Of a stretch of 10,970 nt of DNA, positions 1 to 6,082 are shown piece by piece. The stretch covers positions 1 through 10,970 of the forward strand of contig CAZLHV010000105.1 of assembly GCA_964559205.1 (NCBI GenBank). The letters run 5' to 3'. Source of the stretch: GWF2-43-63 sp964559205 (GTDB lineage: Bacteria; Bacteroidota; Bacteroidia; Bacteroidales; DTU049). Below the pieces are notes generated by a model. The model saw only the letters and a list, made by a program, of their open reading frames with translations. It was not told the origin of the DNA and did no database searches. Positions within the stretch are counted from its first letter, which is position 1; each line of letters begins with the position of its first letter. The translations under genes and the position numbers were made by a program.

Positions 1-2051
1 GGTTTTCGAAAGATAAAAAGCAAAGACCAAGAATTCAGAAAAAGGAATCGGTAGCTCCCCCAACTCAGGATGCCAACAGGCAACAGGGTCAGGATCGTGC
101 CCGTCCGAAGGTCAATAAAAACAAGCGAAACGAAGCCCGCCCGATTATTTCTGAAGAGGATATCGACAAGCACATCAAGGAAACACTTGCTCAGCTGCAA
201 GGTACACCCAAATCAAAGTCTTCCAAATATCGCCGCCTGAAAAGAGATGCGATTCAGCAACAAAAAATGGAGGAACTCGAAGAGCTTGAAAAGGGGCAGA
301 ACGTATTAAAGGTGAACGAGTTTATCACTGTGAGTGAGCTTGCTGCCATGATGAATGTGCCTGCCACCAAAGTGATTGCCAGTTGCATGAGCCTTGGTTT
401 GTTTGTGTCACTAAACCAGCGTCTCGATGCTGAAGCCATATCGATTGTGGCTTTGGAATTTGGTTATGATGTGAGTTTTATTTCCATCGAGGAAGAGCAA
501 ATGGCTGCCGAAGAAGAGGAAGACCATCCCGACAATCTGGTGCCCAGATCGCCTGTGGTGACTGTCATGGGACACGTTGATCACGGAAAAACCTCTTTGC
601 TCGACAATATTCGAAAAAGTAATATCATTGCTGGTGAGTCAGGTGGAATTACTCAGCACATTGGTGCGTACAATGTGACCCTTGAAGATGGACGAAAAAT
701 AACTTTTCTTGACACACCAGGTCACGAGGCATTTACTGCTATGCGTGCTCGCGGAGCGAAAATTACCGATGTGGCGATCATTGTTATTGCAGCCGATGAC
801 CAGGTTATGCCGCAAACCGTTGAAGCGATTAACCACGCCCGGGCAGCCGGTGTACCTATGGTTTTTGCGATCAGTAAAATCGATAAGGCCGGCGCAAATC
901 CTGAAAAAATCAAGGAACAGCTTGCCGGTATGAATTTGCTCGTAGAGGACTGGGGTGGAAAATACCAAAGTCAGGAGCTTGATGCTAAGCATGGACTTAA
1001 TGTGGATAAGTTGCTCGAAAAGGTGCTGCTCGAAGCTGATATTCTCGAACTGACAGCTAATCCCGATAAACTGGCCACCGGTACAGTGATTGAGTCTTCA
1101 CTCGATAAAGGTCGTGGCTACACGGCTACTATTCTGGTTCATGGTGGAACAATGCGCATCGGCGATGTGGTGTTGGCAGGTAGTTACTATGGCAGGGTGA
1201 GGGCCATGTTCAACGAAAGAAACCAGCCGGTGAAGGAAGCAGGCCCAAGTACCCCGGTGCTTATGCTTGGATTGAACGGTGCACCAGCCGCAGGCGATAA
1301 ACTCTCTTCTTATAAGGATGAGAAATCGGCAAAAGATATCGCCCTCAAACGTCAGCAGCTAATTCGCGAACAATCACTCAGAACACAAAAACATATTACA
1401 CTCGATGAAATCGGCCGTCGAATTGCTATTGGCGATTTTAAAGAGCTTAACATCATCGTTAAAGGAGATGTGGATGGTTCGGTCGAGGCTTTGTCCGATT
1501 CTCTGCTTAAACTCAGCGCTAACAGTGTTCAGGTGAACGTCATTCACAAGGCCATTGGTGGAATCACCGAATCGGATGTTCTGTTAGCCACTGCATCAAA
1601 TGCCATTATCATTGGATTCCAGGTCCGTCCGAGTGTTGCCGCACGTAAGCTGGCCGAAACTGAAGAAATCGATATTCGAACCTATTCGGTAATTTACGAT
1701 GCCATAGAAGAAGTGAAAGCGGCCATCGAGGGGATGCTTGAACCAAAAATTGAAGAAAAGGTGGTGGCAAGTGTCGAGGTGCGCGAAGTATTCAAAATTT
1801 CGAAACTTGGAACAATTGCTGGTTGTATGGTGTTAGACGGAAAAATTAACCGCAACTCAAAGATTCACCTTATTCGAAACGGAATTGTTGTGCATACCGG
1901 AGGGCTTTCGTCGCTTAAACGATTCAAGGACGATGTGAAGGAAGTTCTGCCTGGACAGGATTGTGGTATTGGGATCAACAATTTCAATGACGTGAAAGTT
2001 GGGGATATCATTGAAGCCTATACCGAAATTGAAGTACAAAGAAAACTCTGA
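1..2051 (+). CDS. infB: Translation initiation factor IF-2, 5'-truncated by the window edge
   Basis: IF-2 is the GTPase that brings fMet-tRNA to the 30S subunit and promotes 50S joining. The frame is open from base 3 with no stop, so the gene begins upstream; 682 residues are visible and perhaps 250-300 are missing. In order: a basic, Gln/Lys-rich linker (visible residues 1-88), the IF2_N helical domain (about 104-160), an acidic hinge, then the G domain with G1 GHVDHGKT (190-197), G2 GGITQH (214-219) and G3 DTPGHE (237-242). Domain II starts near TGTVIESSLDKGRGYTA, domain III contains KGDVDGSVEAL, and the C-terminal fMet-tRNA-binding domain ends with LKRFKDDVKEV, CGIGINNFNDV and GDIIEAY. G4 reads SKID instead of NKxD, and the G5 position reads DAK where SAK is usual. 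The stop TGA is followed 15 nt later by a strong terminator. Identity is certain; only the effect of the two substitutions is open. Confidence 0.98.
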   Translation, partial: FSKDKKQRPRIQKKESVAPPTQDANRQQGQDRARPKVNKNKRNEARPIISEEDIDKHIKETLAQLQGTPKSKSSKYRRLKRDAIQQQKMEELEELEKGQNVLKVNEFITVSELAAMMNVPATKVIASCMSLGLFVSLNQRLDAEAISIVALEFGYDVSFISIEEEQMAAEEEEDHPDNLVPRSPVVTVMGHVDHGKTSLLDNIRKSNIIAGESGGITQHIGAYNVTLEDGRKITFLDTPGHEAFTAMRARGAKITDVAIIVIAADDQVMPQTVEAINHARAAGVPMVFAISKIDKAGANPEKIKEQLAGMNLLVEDWGGKYQSQELDAKHGLNVDKLLEKVLLEADILELTANPDKLATGTVIESSLDKGRGYTATILVHGGTMRIGDVVLAGSYYGRVRAMFNERNQPVKEAGPSTPVLMLGLNGAPAAGDKLSSYKDEKSAKDIALKRQQLIREQSLRTQKHITLDEIGRRIAIGDFKELNIIVKGDVDGSVEALSDSLLKLSANSVQVNVIHKAIGGITESDVLLATASNAIIIGFQVRPSVAARKLAETEEIDIRTYSVIYDAIEEVKAAIEGMLEPKIEEKVVASVEVREVFKISKLGTIAGCMVLDGKINRNSKIHLIRNGIVVHTGGLSSLKRFKDDVKEVLPGQDCGIGINNFNDVKVGDIIEAYTEIEVQRKL

Positions 2052-2066
2052 GAATAGTGTTATCAC

Positions 2067-2107
2067 AAAAAAAAGACGCTCTGACTATTTCAAAGCGTCT
2101 TTTTTTT
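2067..2107. terminator. Bidirectional intrinsic terminator between infB and the convergent secreted-protein gene
   Basis: A perfect 14-bp inverted repeat (2067-2080 and 2094-2107) encloses a 13-nt loop. Each arm is eight A/T pairs plus a GC-containing core (GACGCT / AGCGTC), so a U-tract follows the core hairpin when read from either strand. It starts 15 nt after the infB stop and ends 13 nt from the stop of the minus-strand gene at 2121, so it should terminate both. Confidence 0.93.
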
Positions 2108-2120
2108 ATCCCTTTAATGT

Positions 2121-2810
2121 CTATCGGGTCAGCTTGGTTAGAACGGAATAACTGATTAATTCGCCTTTGTCGTTCATGGAAGTTGTTTTTACAACTCCAG
2201 CGCCTGCTGAAAGATAATCGGTACAACTGAAATGATTTTTCATCATCATCATCTTTGTGTCAATAGTGTAATTGATTTTCCAACAATCAAATGTGCCAGC
2301 TGGTGTGGTGATTGATTCCTGTCCCTCGACCACCCTGTTGGTGATGTTAACAGTCTGGGTCATCACAGTCATGCCATTGCTTTTCACTGTAGAAATGATG
2401 CTGGCATCGGGCAATTTCTGGCCGGCACTGAGACTTGAAGGGAACTGCATGTCGGTGGCTTCAACCGAAATTTCCATGTCTTTGTAGCTCTCTGCTGTTG
2501 AAGGGTCGATGAAGTTCTTCATGTCAAAATAGAAGACTCCGTCAATACATTTCAGCGCCATAGTGGCCGTACCGCTTTCTTTACCTTTTGCATCGGACGA
2601 TTTTACTGTAATGTCGGCACTGTATCCGTTGGGCAGAGTCTCTACAGTATTCACTGTGCTGGTTGACGTACCTGTTAATTTGTCTTTTTTGTCATATTGA
2701 CTCATTTCCCATGAGTTTCCTGCAACGGCCGGATACCAGGATGTACACTCCTGTGCATGAAGGCCATTTGCAAAAATCAGGAGCAATAGTGTTTTGAAAA
2801 TCGTTTTCAT
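2121..2810 (-). CDS. Secreted DUF3108/TapB-like protein of unknown function
   Basis: A 229-residue exported protein. The start chosen is the second in-frame ATG (base 2810), because it opens directly into a signal peptide (MKTIFKTLLLLIFANGLHA, probable signal peptidase I cleavage before QE) and because the earlier ATG at 2831 lies inside the likely -7 promoter element. The mature part is predicted beta-rich. It begins CTSWYPAVAGNSWEMSQYDK, with a DKKDKLTG turn, and later has ESITTPAGTFDCWKI (165-179) and GAGVVKT (203-209), a pattern I recall from Bacteroidota proteins named DUF3108-like or TapB-type. Four cysteines (22, 88, 176, 196) could form disulfides. A run of four Met (187-190) is encoded by four consecutive ATG codons. 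There is no lipobox, so the product is probably periplasmic or secreted. It lies downstream of rnhB on the same strand but has its own promoter candidate. The molecular function is unknown; the family name is from memory. Confidence 0.85.
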   Translation of the reverse strand: MKTIFKTLLLLIFANGLHAQECTSWYPAVAGNSWEMSQYDKKDKLTGTSTSTVNTVETLPNGYSADITVKSSDAKGKESGTATMALKCIDGVFYFDMKNFIDPSTAESYKDMEISVEATDMQFPSSLSAGQKLPDASIISTVKSNGMTVMTQTVNITNRVVEGQESITTPAGTFDCWKINYTIDTKMMMMKNHFSCTDYLSAGAGVVKTTSMNDKGELISYSVLTKLTR

Positions 2811-2828
2811 GTGTTTTTGATTTGAGTG

Positions 2829-2836
2829 CAAAGTTA
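2829..2836 (-). promoter_or_regulatory. Candidate Bacteroidota -7 element for the secreted DUF3108-like gene
   Basis: Read on the minus strand the sequence is TAACTTTG, a full match to TAnnTTTG. It ends 18 nt before the ATG at 2810, giving a short leader. No convincing TTTG -33 box is seen at the usual distance. It indicates that this gene can be transcribed separately from rnhB. Confidence 0.45.
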
Positions 2837-2897
2837 CATTGAATATTGCTGTATTTTTCGTAAACAGTTTTAAACCACCTAAAAAGGGGATGCTTGC

Positions 2898-3500
2898 TCA
2901 AAACTGTATTCTCATTTGATTTTTCAAGTGAAATGTAAGCCTGTGGTGTTCCGAATAACCATGCTTCAAAATGGCATCCCTATGATCACTTGTTGGGTAG
3001 CCCTTGTTTGTTTTCCAATGATAGTGCGGATACGCATTATGAATGTGTTCCATGTAAAGGTCTCGGTGGGTCTTTGCAAGGATGCTTGCAGCCGCAATAC
3101 TCATATAGCGGGCATCGCCCTTCACTATTGTGGCATATGGAATTCCTGCGATTGGTTTGAATTTGTTCCCGTCAGCAATAATGAATTCAGGTTTGATGGT
3201 GAGTTTTTCTATGGCTCTGTGCATTGCAAGGATTGATGAATTCAGGATGTTGAGGCGGTCAATTTCCTGCTGACTGACCCAGGCAACAGCCCAAGAAATG
3301 GCATTTGCTTCAATGAAGGCTTTGAGCTCGGTTCGCTTTGAAGCACTAAGCTGCTTTGAATCGTTCAGATCATCATGGTAGAAGTTTTCAGATAAAATCA
3401 CAGCTGCAGCTGCCACAGGCCCGGCTAAACACCCACGACCTGCTTCATCGCATCCCGCTTCGGGGAAAATTCCTGAAAAGTTGCTCTCAAGTTCAGCCAT
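2898..3500 (-). CDS. rnhB: Ribonuclease HII
   Basis: This enzyme cleaves the RNA strand of RNA-DNA hybrids and nicks 5' of single ribonucleotides misinserted in DNA, starting ribonucleotide excision repair in the cytoplasm. The 200-residue length is normal. The signature DEAGRG (18-23) is followed by CLAGPVAAAAVIL and DSKQL (47-51). The four metal-binding acidic residues are visible as D18, E19, D110 (in ADGN) and D129 (in KGDA). SIAAASILAKTHRD (134-147) and the late NKGYPTSDHRDAI segment are also typical. The GRG motif (21-23), which senses the 2'-OH at the junction, is intact. The start codon overlaps the end of the upstream membrane-protein gene by 8 nt, suggesting translational coupling in a purD / membrane protein / rnhB operon. 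No clear terminator follows it. Confidence 0.97.
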   Translation of the reverse strand: MAELESNFSGIFPEAGCDEAGRGCLAGPVAAAAVILSENFYHDDLNDSKQLSASKRTELKAFIEANAISWAVAWVSQQEIDRLNILNSSILAMHRAIEKLTIKPEFIIADGNKFKPIAGIPYATIVKGDARYMSIAAASILAKTHRDLYMEHIHNAYPHYHWKTNKGYPTSDHRDAILKHGYSEHHRLTFHLKNQMRIQF

Positions 3501-4485
3501 TAAAACCCGGAAATAATTGGTCGGAAAATAATATTAGGATGGGAAGAAGTAAAGATGTAAGCAGCCAGAAATAAAACCAGAATCTATTCCTGACAATGTA
3601 TAGGCTTTTGCTCCAGTATATCACCGCCGAAAGACTCAGAAGAAAAAAGCCCGTATGGGAGAACTTAGCAGAAATCAATGCCGGTGAAATAATGATCACA
3701 GCGAGTGATAATGAGGAAATACTCCGACGGACCGAAATTTTAAACTCTGACAATCGAAGATGAATGGCTGCGATGAGCATCAGCAGCAAACCGGGCAATC
3801 CATACCACCATATCGGAAAGTCGGGTTGAAAAAGTTGGCCGGTATTGGCCAGCAACTCCGGTAAAACCCTGACCAATTCCCACTGATCGCTCAGATAATA
3901 ATAGAATATCAGATATGAAAGAGGGACCAGAAACCCCATTATTAAAATAAGAAAATTTCTTATGGTAAACTGATTCCATATAAGCAGGATTGAAATTCCG
4001 GCAAAGAAAAACAACAGTCCATCGGCACCATTGAGAAGCAGAAATCCGGACAGAATGCCGGCAGTCATTACCCGCCTGCTGAATGGTCTGTGCAGGTCTC
4101 CCGGGGTGAGCAGGTGTAGGATAAGTAAAAAAAACGTCCAGTAAAATGCAAAGAAAAGCCCTGTTGTCCAATCGGGTGCCGAAAAATGAACGAGTGCCAG
4201 TCCAATCCCAACTGAAAGATCTTTTCTCGGAAGTTCGGTGTTTCTGGTGCACCATACCCATGCAAGCAGCGATGAAGCAATCACTAAAGCCAGCCTGAGA
4301 CAAACAATGATTGCTGTTGAAATGTGAACTTCTGTCGAAACAATTCCTTTAAGCAGAGGGTGAAAATGCAGTGATTCGACGGCTCCGTTTGAAAAAACCA
4401 GCATCAATGCAACGATAATCCAGGCAGCAGCCAGAGGAAGTCGCAGGTCGGTGGTTAGAAGTTTTTCGGAATTAATCGGCTTCAT
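3493..4485 (-). CDS. Polytopic inner-membrane protein, DUF6427-like, function unknown
   Basis: A 330-residue hydrophobic protein with roughly ten membrane segments, at about residues 16-32, 56-79, 88-103, 107-126, 140-170 (one or two), 178-198, 226-243, 259-273, 278-292 and 302-320. There is no signal peptide apart from the first helix and no catalytic motif that I recognise. A conserved-looking loop, HFSAPDWTTG (100-109), and WWYGLPGLLL (226-235) sit at membrane borders. The setting between purD and rnhB and the topology resemble the DUF6427 proteins that I recall beside purD in Bacteroidota; the family assignment is by resemblance and memory. Its start overlaps the purD stop by 14 nt and its stop overlaps the rnhB start by 8 nt, so its expression is tied to both. 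A GT-C-like or transporter role is possible but no sequence motif supports either. Confidence 0.82.
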   Translation of the reverse strand: MKPINSEKLLTTDLRLPLAAAWIIVALMLVFSNGAVESLHFHPLLKGIVSTEVHISTAIIVCLRLALVIASSLLAWVWCTRNTELPRKDLSVGIGLALVHFSAPDWTTGLFFAFYWTFFLLILHLLTPGDLHRPFSRRVMTAGILSGFLLLNGADGLLFFFAGISILLIWNQFTIRNFLILIMGFLVPLSYLIFYYYLSDQWELVRVLPELLANTGQLFQPDFPIWWYGLPGLLLMLIAAIHLRLSEFKISVRRSISSLSLAVIIISPALISAKFSHTGFFLLSLSAVIYWSKSLYIVRNRFWFYFWLLTSLLLPILILFSDQLFPGFNG

Positions 4486-5758
4486 ACTTCATCAGATCCA
4501 TTCCGATGTCATTACGGAGCGTTTTGCCTTCAAAATGAATTCTTTCAGTAAGCTCATATGCTTTGATGATGGCTTCAGACAGGGACTCTCCTGTGCCTAC
4601 AGCTGCCATGACCCTCCCCCCGGCAGTACAGAGATCTCCCTCTTTTTGAATTGTTCCTGCATGAAAAACAATATCTTCGTCGTTGATGTCCATGTGGATG
4701 CTTTCCCCTTTTTCGTATTTACCAGGGTACCCTTTCGAGGCAAGTACAACTGCAACAGCTGTGTTAGGCAATGTAACAACCGGAATCTGACTCAGATTTC
4801 CATTGCCGGCAGAATAGAGCAATTCGGCAAATGAACCTCCGATTCTTGGCATCAGCACCTGTGTTTCAGGATCTCCCAGTCTGACATTATATTCAATGAC
4901 GAATGGATTGCCATTCACATTCATTAAACCAAAAAACAAGAATCCACGGTAGTCAATCTTGCGCTTATGCAGTCCCTGAATGGTCGGCTCTACGATTTGC
5001 CGGATTACTTTTTCCATGAAAATGTCGTTGGCAAAAGGTACCGGAGATACAGTTCCCATGCCTCCGGTATTGGGTCCGGTATTGCCGTCCCCTATCCGCT
5101 TGTAGTCTTTTGCTCCGGGAAGAATCACATGGTTTTTCCCATCGGTCAGGGCAAAAACCGACATTTCAATGCCATCAAGAAACTCCTCAATCACGAGTTT
5201 GTTTCCGGCTTCTCCGAATATCTTTTCGCTGAACACCTGATGAATATGAGCGATGGCTTCATCTTTACTGGTGAGGATTACCACACCTTTTCCAGCAGCC
5301 AGACCATCGGCCTTCATCACATAGGGGCCCTGTTGATTCTCGATGTATGCAATGGCCTGTTGTTCCTGCCCCGGGATGAATGTAGCATAGGCAGCCGTGG
5401 GAATCCCTTCGCTCATCATAAATTGTTTGGCAAAATCCTTACTGCCTTCAAGCATGGCTCCTGCTGCAACAGGTCCAACAATCGCCAAATTTGCTAATCC
5501 TCTTTCATGGCGAAGAAAGTCAGTAAAGCCATTTACAAGAGGTTCTTCAGGCCCAACAATCACCAGTTCGATCTGCAAAGACTCAATTAAATCTGCCAAT
5601 GAACCAAAATCGTTTGCCGAAAGGTCAACATTTATAGCACATTGGTCTGTGCCTGCGTTGCCGGGGGCCACATACACGTTCTCACAACCCACATCTCTCG
5701 AGAGTCTCCAGGCCAATGCATGCTCCCTGCCGCCTGAACCGGTAATCAGAATTTTCAT
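4472..5758 (-). CDS. purD: Phosphoribosylamine-glycine ligase (GAR synthetase)
   Basis: Catalyses the second step of de novo purine synthesis: phosphoribosylamine + glycine + ATP to glycinamide ribonucleotide + ADP + Pi, in the cytoplasm. The 428-residue length is normal for the monofunctional enzyme. The N domain has GSGGREHALAW (7-17), PGNAGT (32-37) and VIVGPEEPL (67-75). The ATP-grasp part has GSKDFAKQFM (105-114), YVMKADGLAAGKGVVI (146-161) and EEFLDGIEMSVFALTDG (191-207). The signature region continues with KDYKRIGDGNTGPNTGGMG (217-235), and the metal-binding segment is IEYNVRLGDPETQ (288-300). The C-terminal lid includes ASKGYPG (340-346). All key motifs are present. It is the first gene of an overlapping three-gene minus-strand operon and has a candidate promoter just upstream; there is no riboswitch-sized leader. 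Confidence 0.98.
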   Translation of the reverse strand: MKILITGSGGREHALAWRLSRDVGCENVYVAPGNAGTDQCAINVDLSANDFGSLADLIESLQIELVIVGPEEPLVNGFTDFLRHERGLANLAIVGPVAAGAMLEGSKDFAKQFMMSEGIPTAAYATFIPGQEQQAIAYIENQQGPYVMKADGLAAGKGVVILTSKDEAIAHIHQVFSEKIFGEAGNKLVIEEFLDGIEMSVFALTDGKNHVILPGAKDYKRIGDGNTGPNTGGMGTVSPVPFANDIFMEKVIRQIVEPTIQGLHKRKIDYRGFLFFGLMNVNGNPFVIEYNVRLGDPETQVLMPRIGGSFAELLYSAGNGNLSQIPVVTLPNTAVAVVLASKGYPGKYEKGESIHMDINDEDIVFHAGTIQKEGDLCTAGGRVMAAVGTGESLSEAIIKAYELTERIHFEGKTLRNDIGMDLMKYEAD

Positions 5759-5776
5759 GCCTTATTCTTTGTGGGG

Positions 5777-5784
5777 CAAAGGTA
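5777..5784 (-). promoter_or_regulatory. Candidate -7 element of the purD operon promoter
   Basis: On the minus strand this reads TACCTTTG, matching TAnnTTTG. A CTTG at 5804-5807 (consensus TTTG) lies 19 nt upstream, a suitable -33 spacing. The element ends 18 nt before the purD ATG, so the leader is very short and leaves no room for a purine riboswitch. Confidence 0.5.
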
Positions 5785-5856
5785 ATGATTTGAACTCAAG
5801 CGGCAAGGGGCGGAGGGAATGAAAAAGGAGGTGGGATATTCGCAATACAATATGGG

Positions 5857-5979
5857 TCAGAAGTGAGGACAGGTCTTGCATTTCTTTGGATTGTACTTCT
5901 TGTTGGTTTTGCAAGCCGAACCCGCAACGCCGATCGATATCAGAAGTAAAATAGCATATATAAAAAACCTGCGTTTCAT
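5857..5979 (-). CDS. Tiny putative lipoprotein (40 aa) with a C-terminal CxxC
   Basis: The protein is 40 residues. A basic start (MKRR) leads into a hydrophobic stretch (FFIYAILLLISIGVAGSA, 5-22) and then Cys23. GSAC is a permissive lipobox, as Gly at -3 is not the preferred residue. Cleavage and lipidation there would leave an 18-residue lysine-rich lipopeptide ending KKCKTCPHF, with a C34-x-x-C37 pair. The longer frame back to an ATG at 6096 was not used: that start is inside the divergent glycosyltransferase gene, and the ATG at 5979 opens directly into the signal sequence and lies 18 nt from a TAnnTTTG element. Function is unknown; very small lysine- and cysteine-rich lipoproteins like this are, as far as I recall, often unannotated in Bacteroidota. 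A 98-nt gap containing the purD promoter separates it from purD. Confidence 0.62.
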   Translation of the reverse strand: MKRRFFIYAILLLISIGVAGSACKTNKKYNPKKCKTCPHF

Positions 5980-5996
5980 AAACCGCTTTTGAAAGA

Positions 5997-6004
5997 CAAA
6001 AATA
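5997..6004 (-). promoter_or_regulatory. Candidate -7 element for the 40-aa lipoprotein gene
   Basis: Read on the minus strand this is TATTTTTG, matching TAnnTTTG, and it ends 18 nt before the ATG at 5979. That distance matches the two other minus-strand candidates in the window. A TTG at 6027-6029, about 22 nt upstream, is a weak -33 candidate. The region is AT-rich, so a chance match cannot be excluded. Confidence 0.4.
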
Positions 6005-6006
6005 CG

Positions 6007-6014
6007 TAAATTTG
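6007..6014 (+). promoter_or_regulatory. Candidate -7 element for the glycosyltransferase unit
   Basis: TAAATTTG matches TAnnTTTG on the plus strand, 68 nt before the ATG at 6083. A TTTG at 5988-5991 lies 15 nt upstream, somewhat short for a -33 box. It is 2 bp from the opposing element at 5997-6004, so the two promoters, if real, would overlap and compete. Confidence 0.38.
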
Positions 6015-6082
6015 TTTCCGGTATTGCAATTGTATAACGTATTTGATCTGCGAATGTTTCATCGGGCCTGAGGGATGATTCA

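Noticed and set aside
254..439. Minus-strand open frame with a serine run inside infB
   Set aside because: It is the complement of the Glu-rich hinge and IF2_N coding region of infB, which is in a clearly functional frame; no independent start context or homology.
2864..2907. 8-bp inverted repeat ACAGTTTT / AAAACTGT around the rnhB 3' end as a terminator
   Set aside because: The 28-nt loop is long, the stem is AT-rich, and no T-tract follows on the minus strand; chance pairing is likely.
3740..4303. 187-codon minus-strand open frame inside the DUF6427-like gene
   Set aside because: It is a shifted frame over a hydrophobic coding region. The main frame gives coherent membrane helices and overlaps both neighbours in the usual operon manner; the shifted product has no recognisable pattern.
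4967..5497. 176-codon plus-strand open frame antisense to purD
   Set aside because: purD is complete with all motifs in the opposite frame; the antisense product is Cys/His-rich without domain features, as expected for a shadow.
5759..5856. Purine riboswitch or PurR-type operator ahead of purD
   Set aside because: The stretch between the lipoprotein gene and purD is only 98 nt, the likely transcript start is about 12 nt from the ATG, and no hairpin with a riboswitch-like core is visible.
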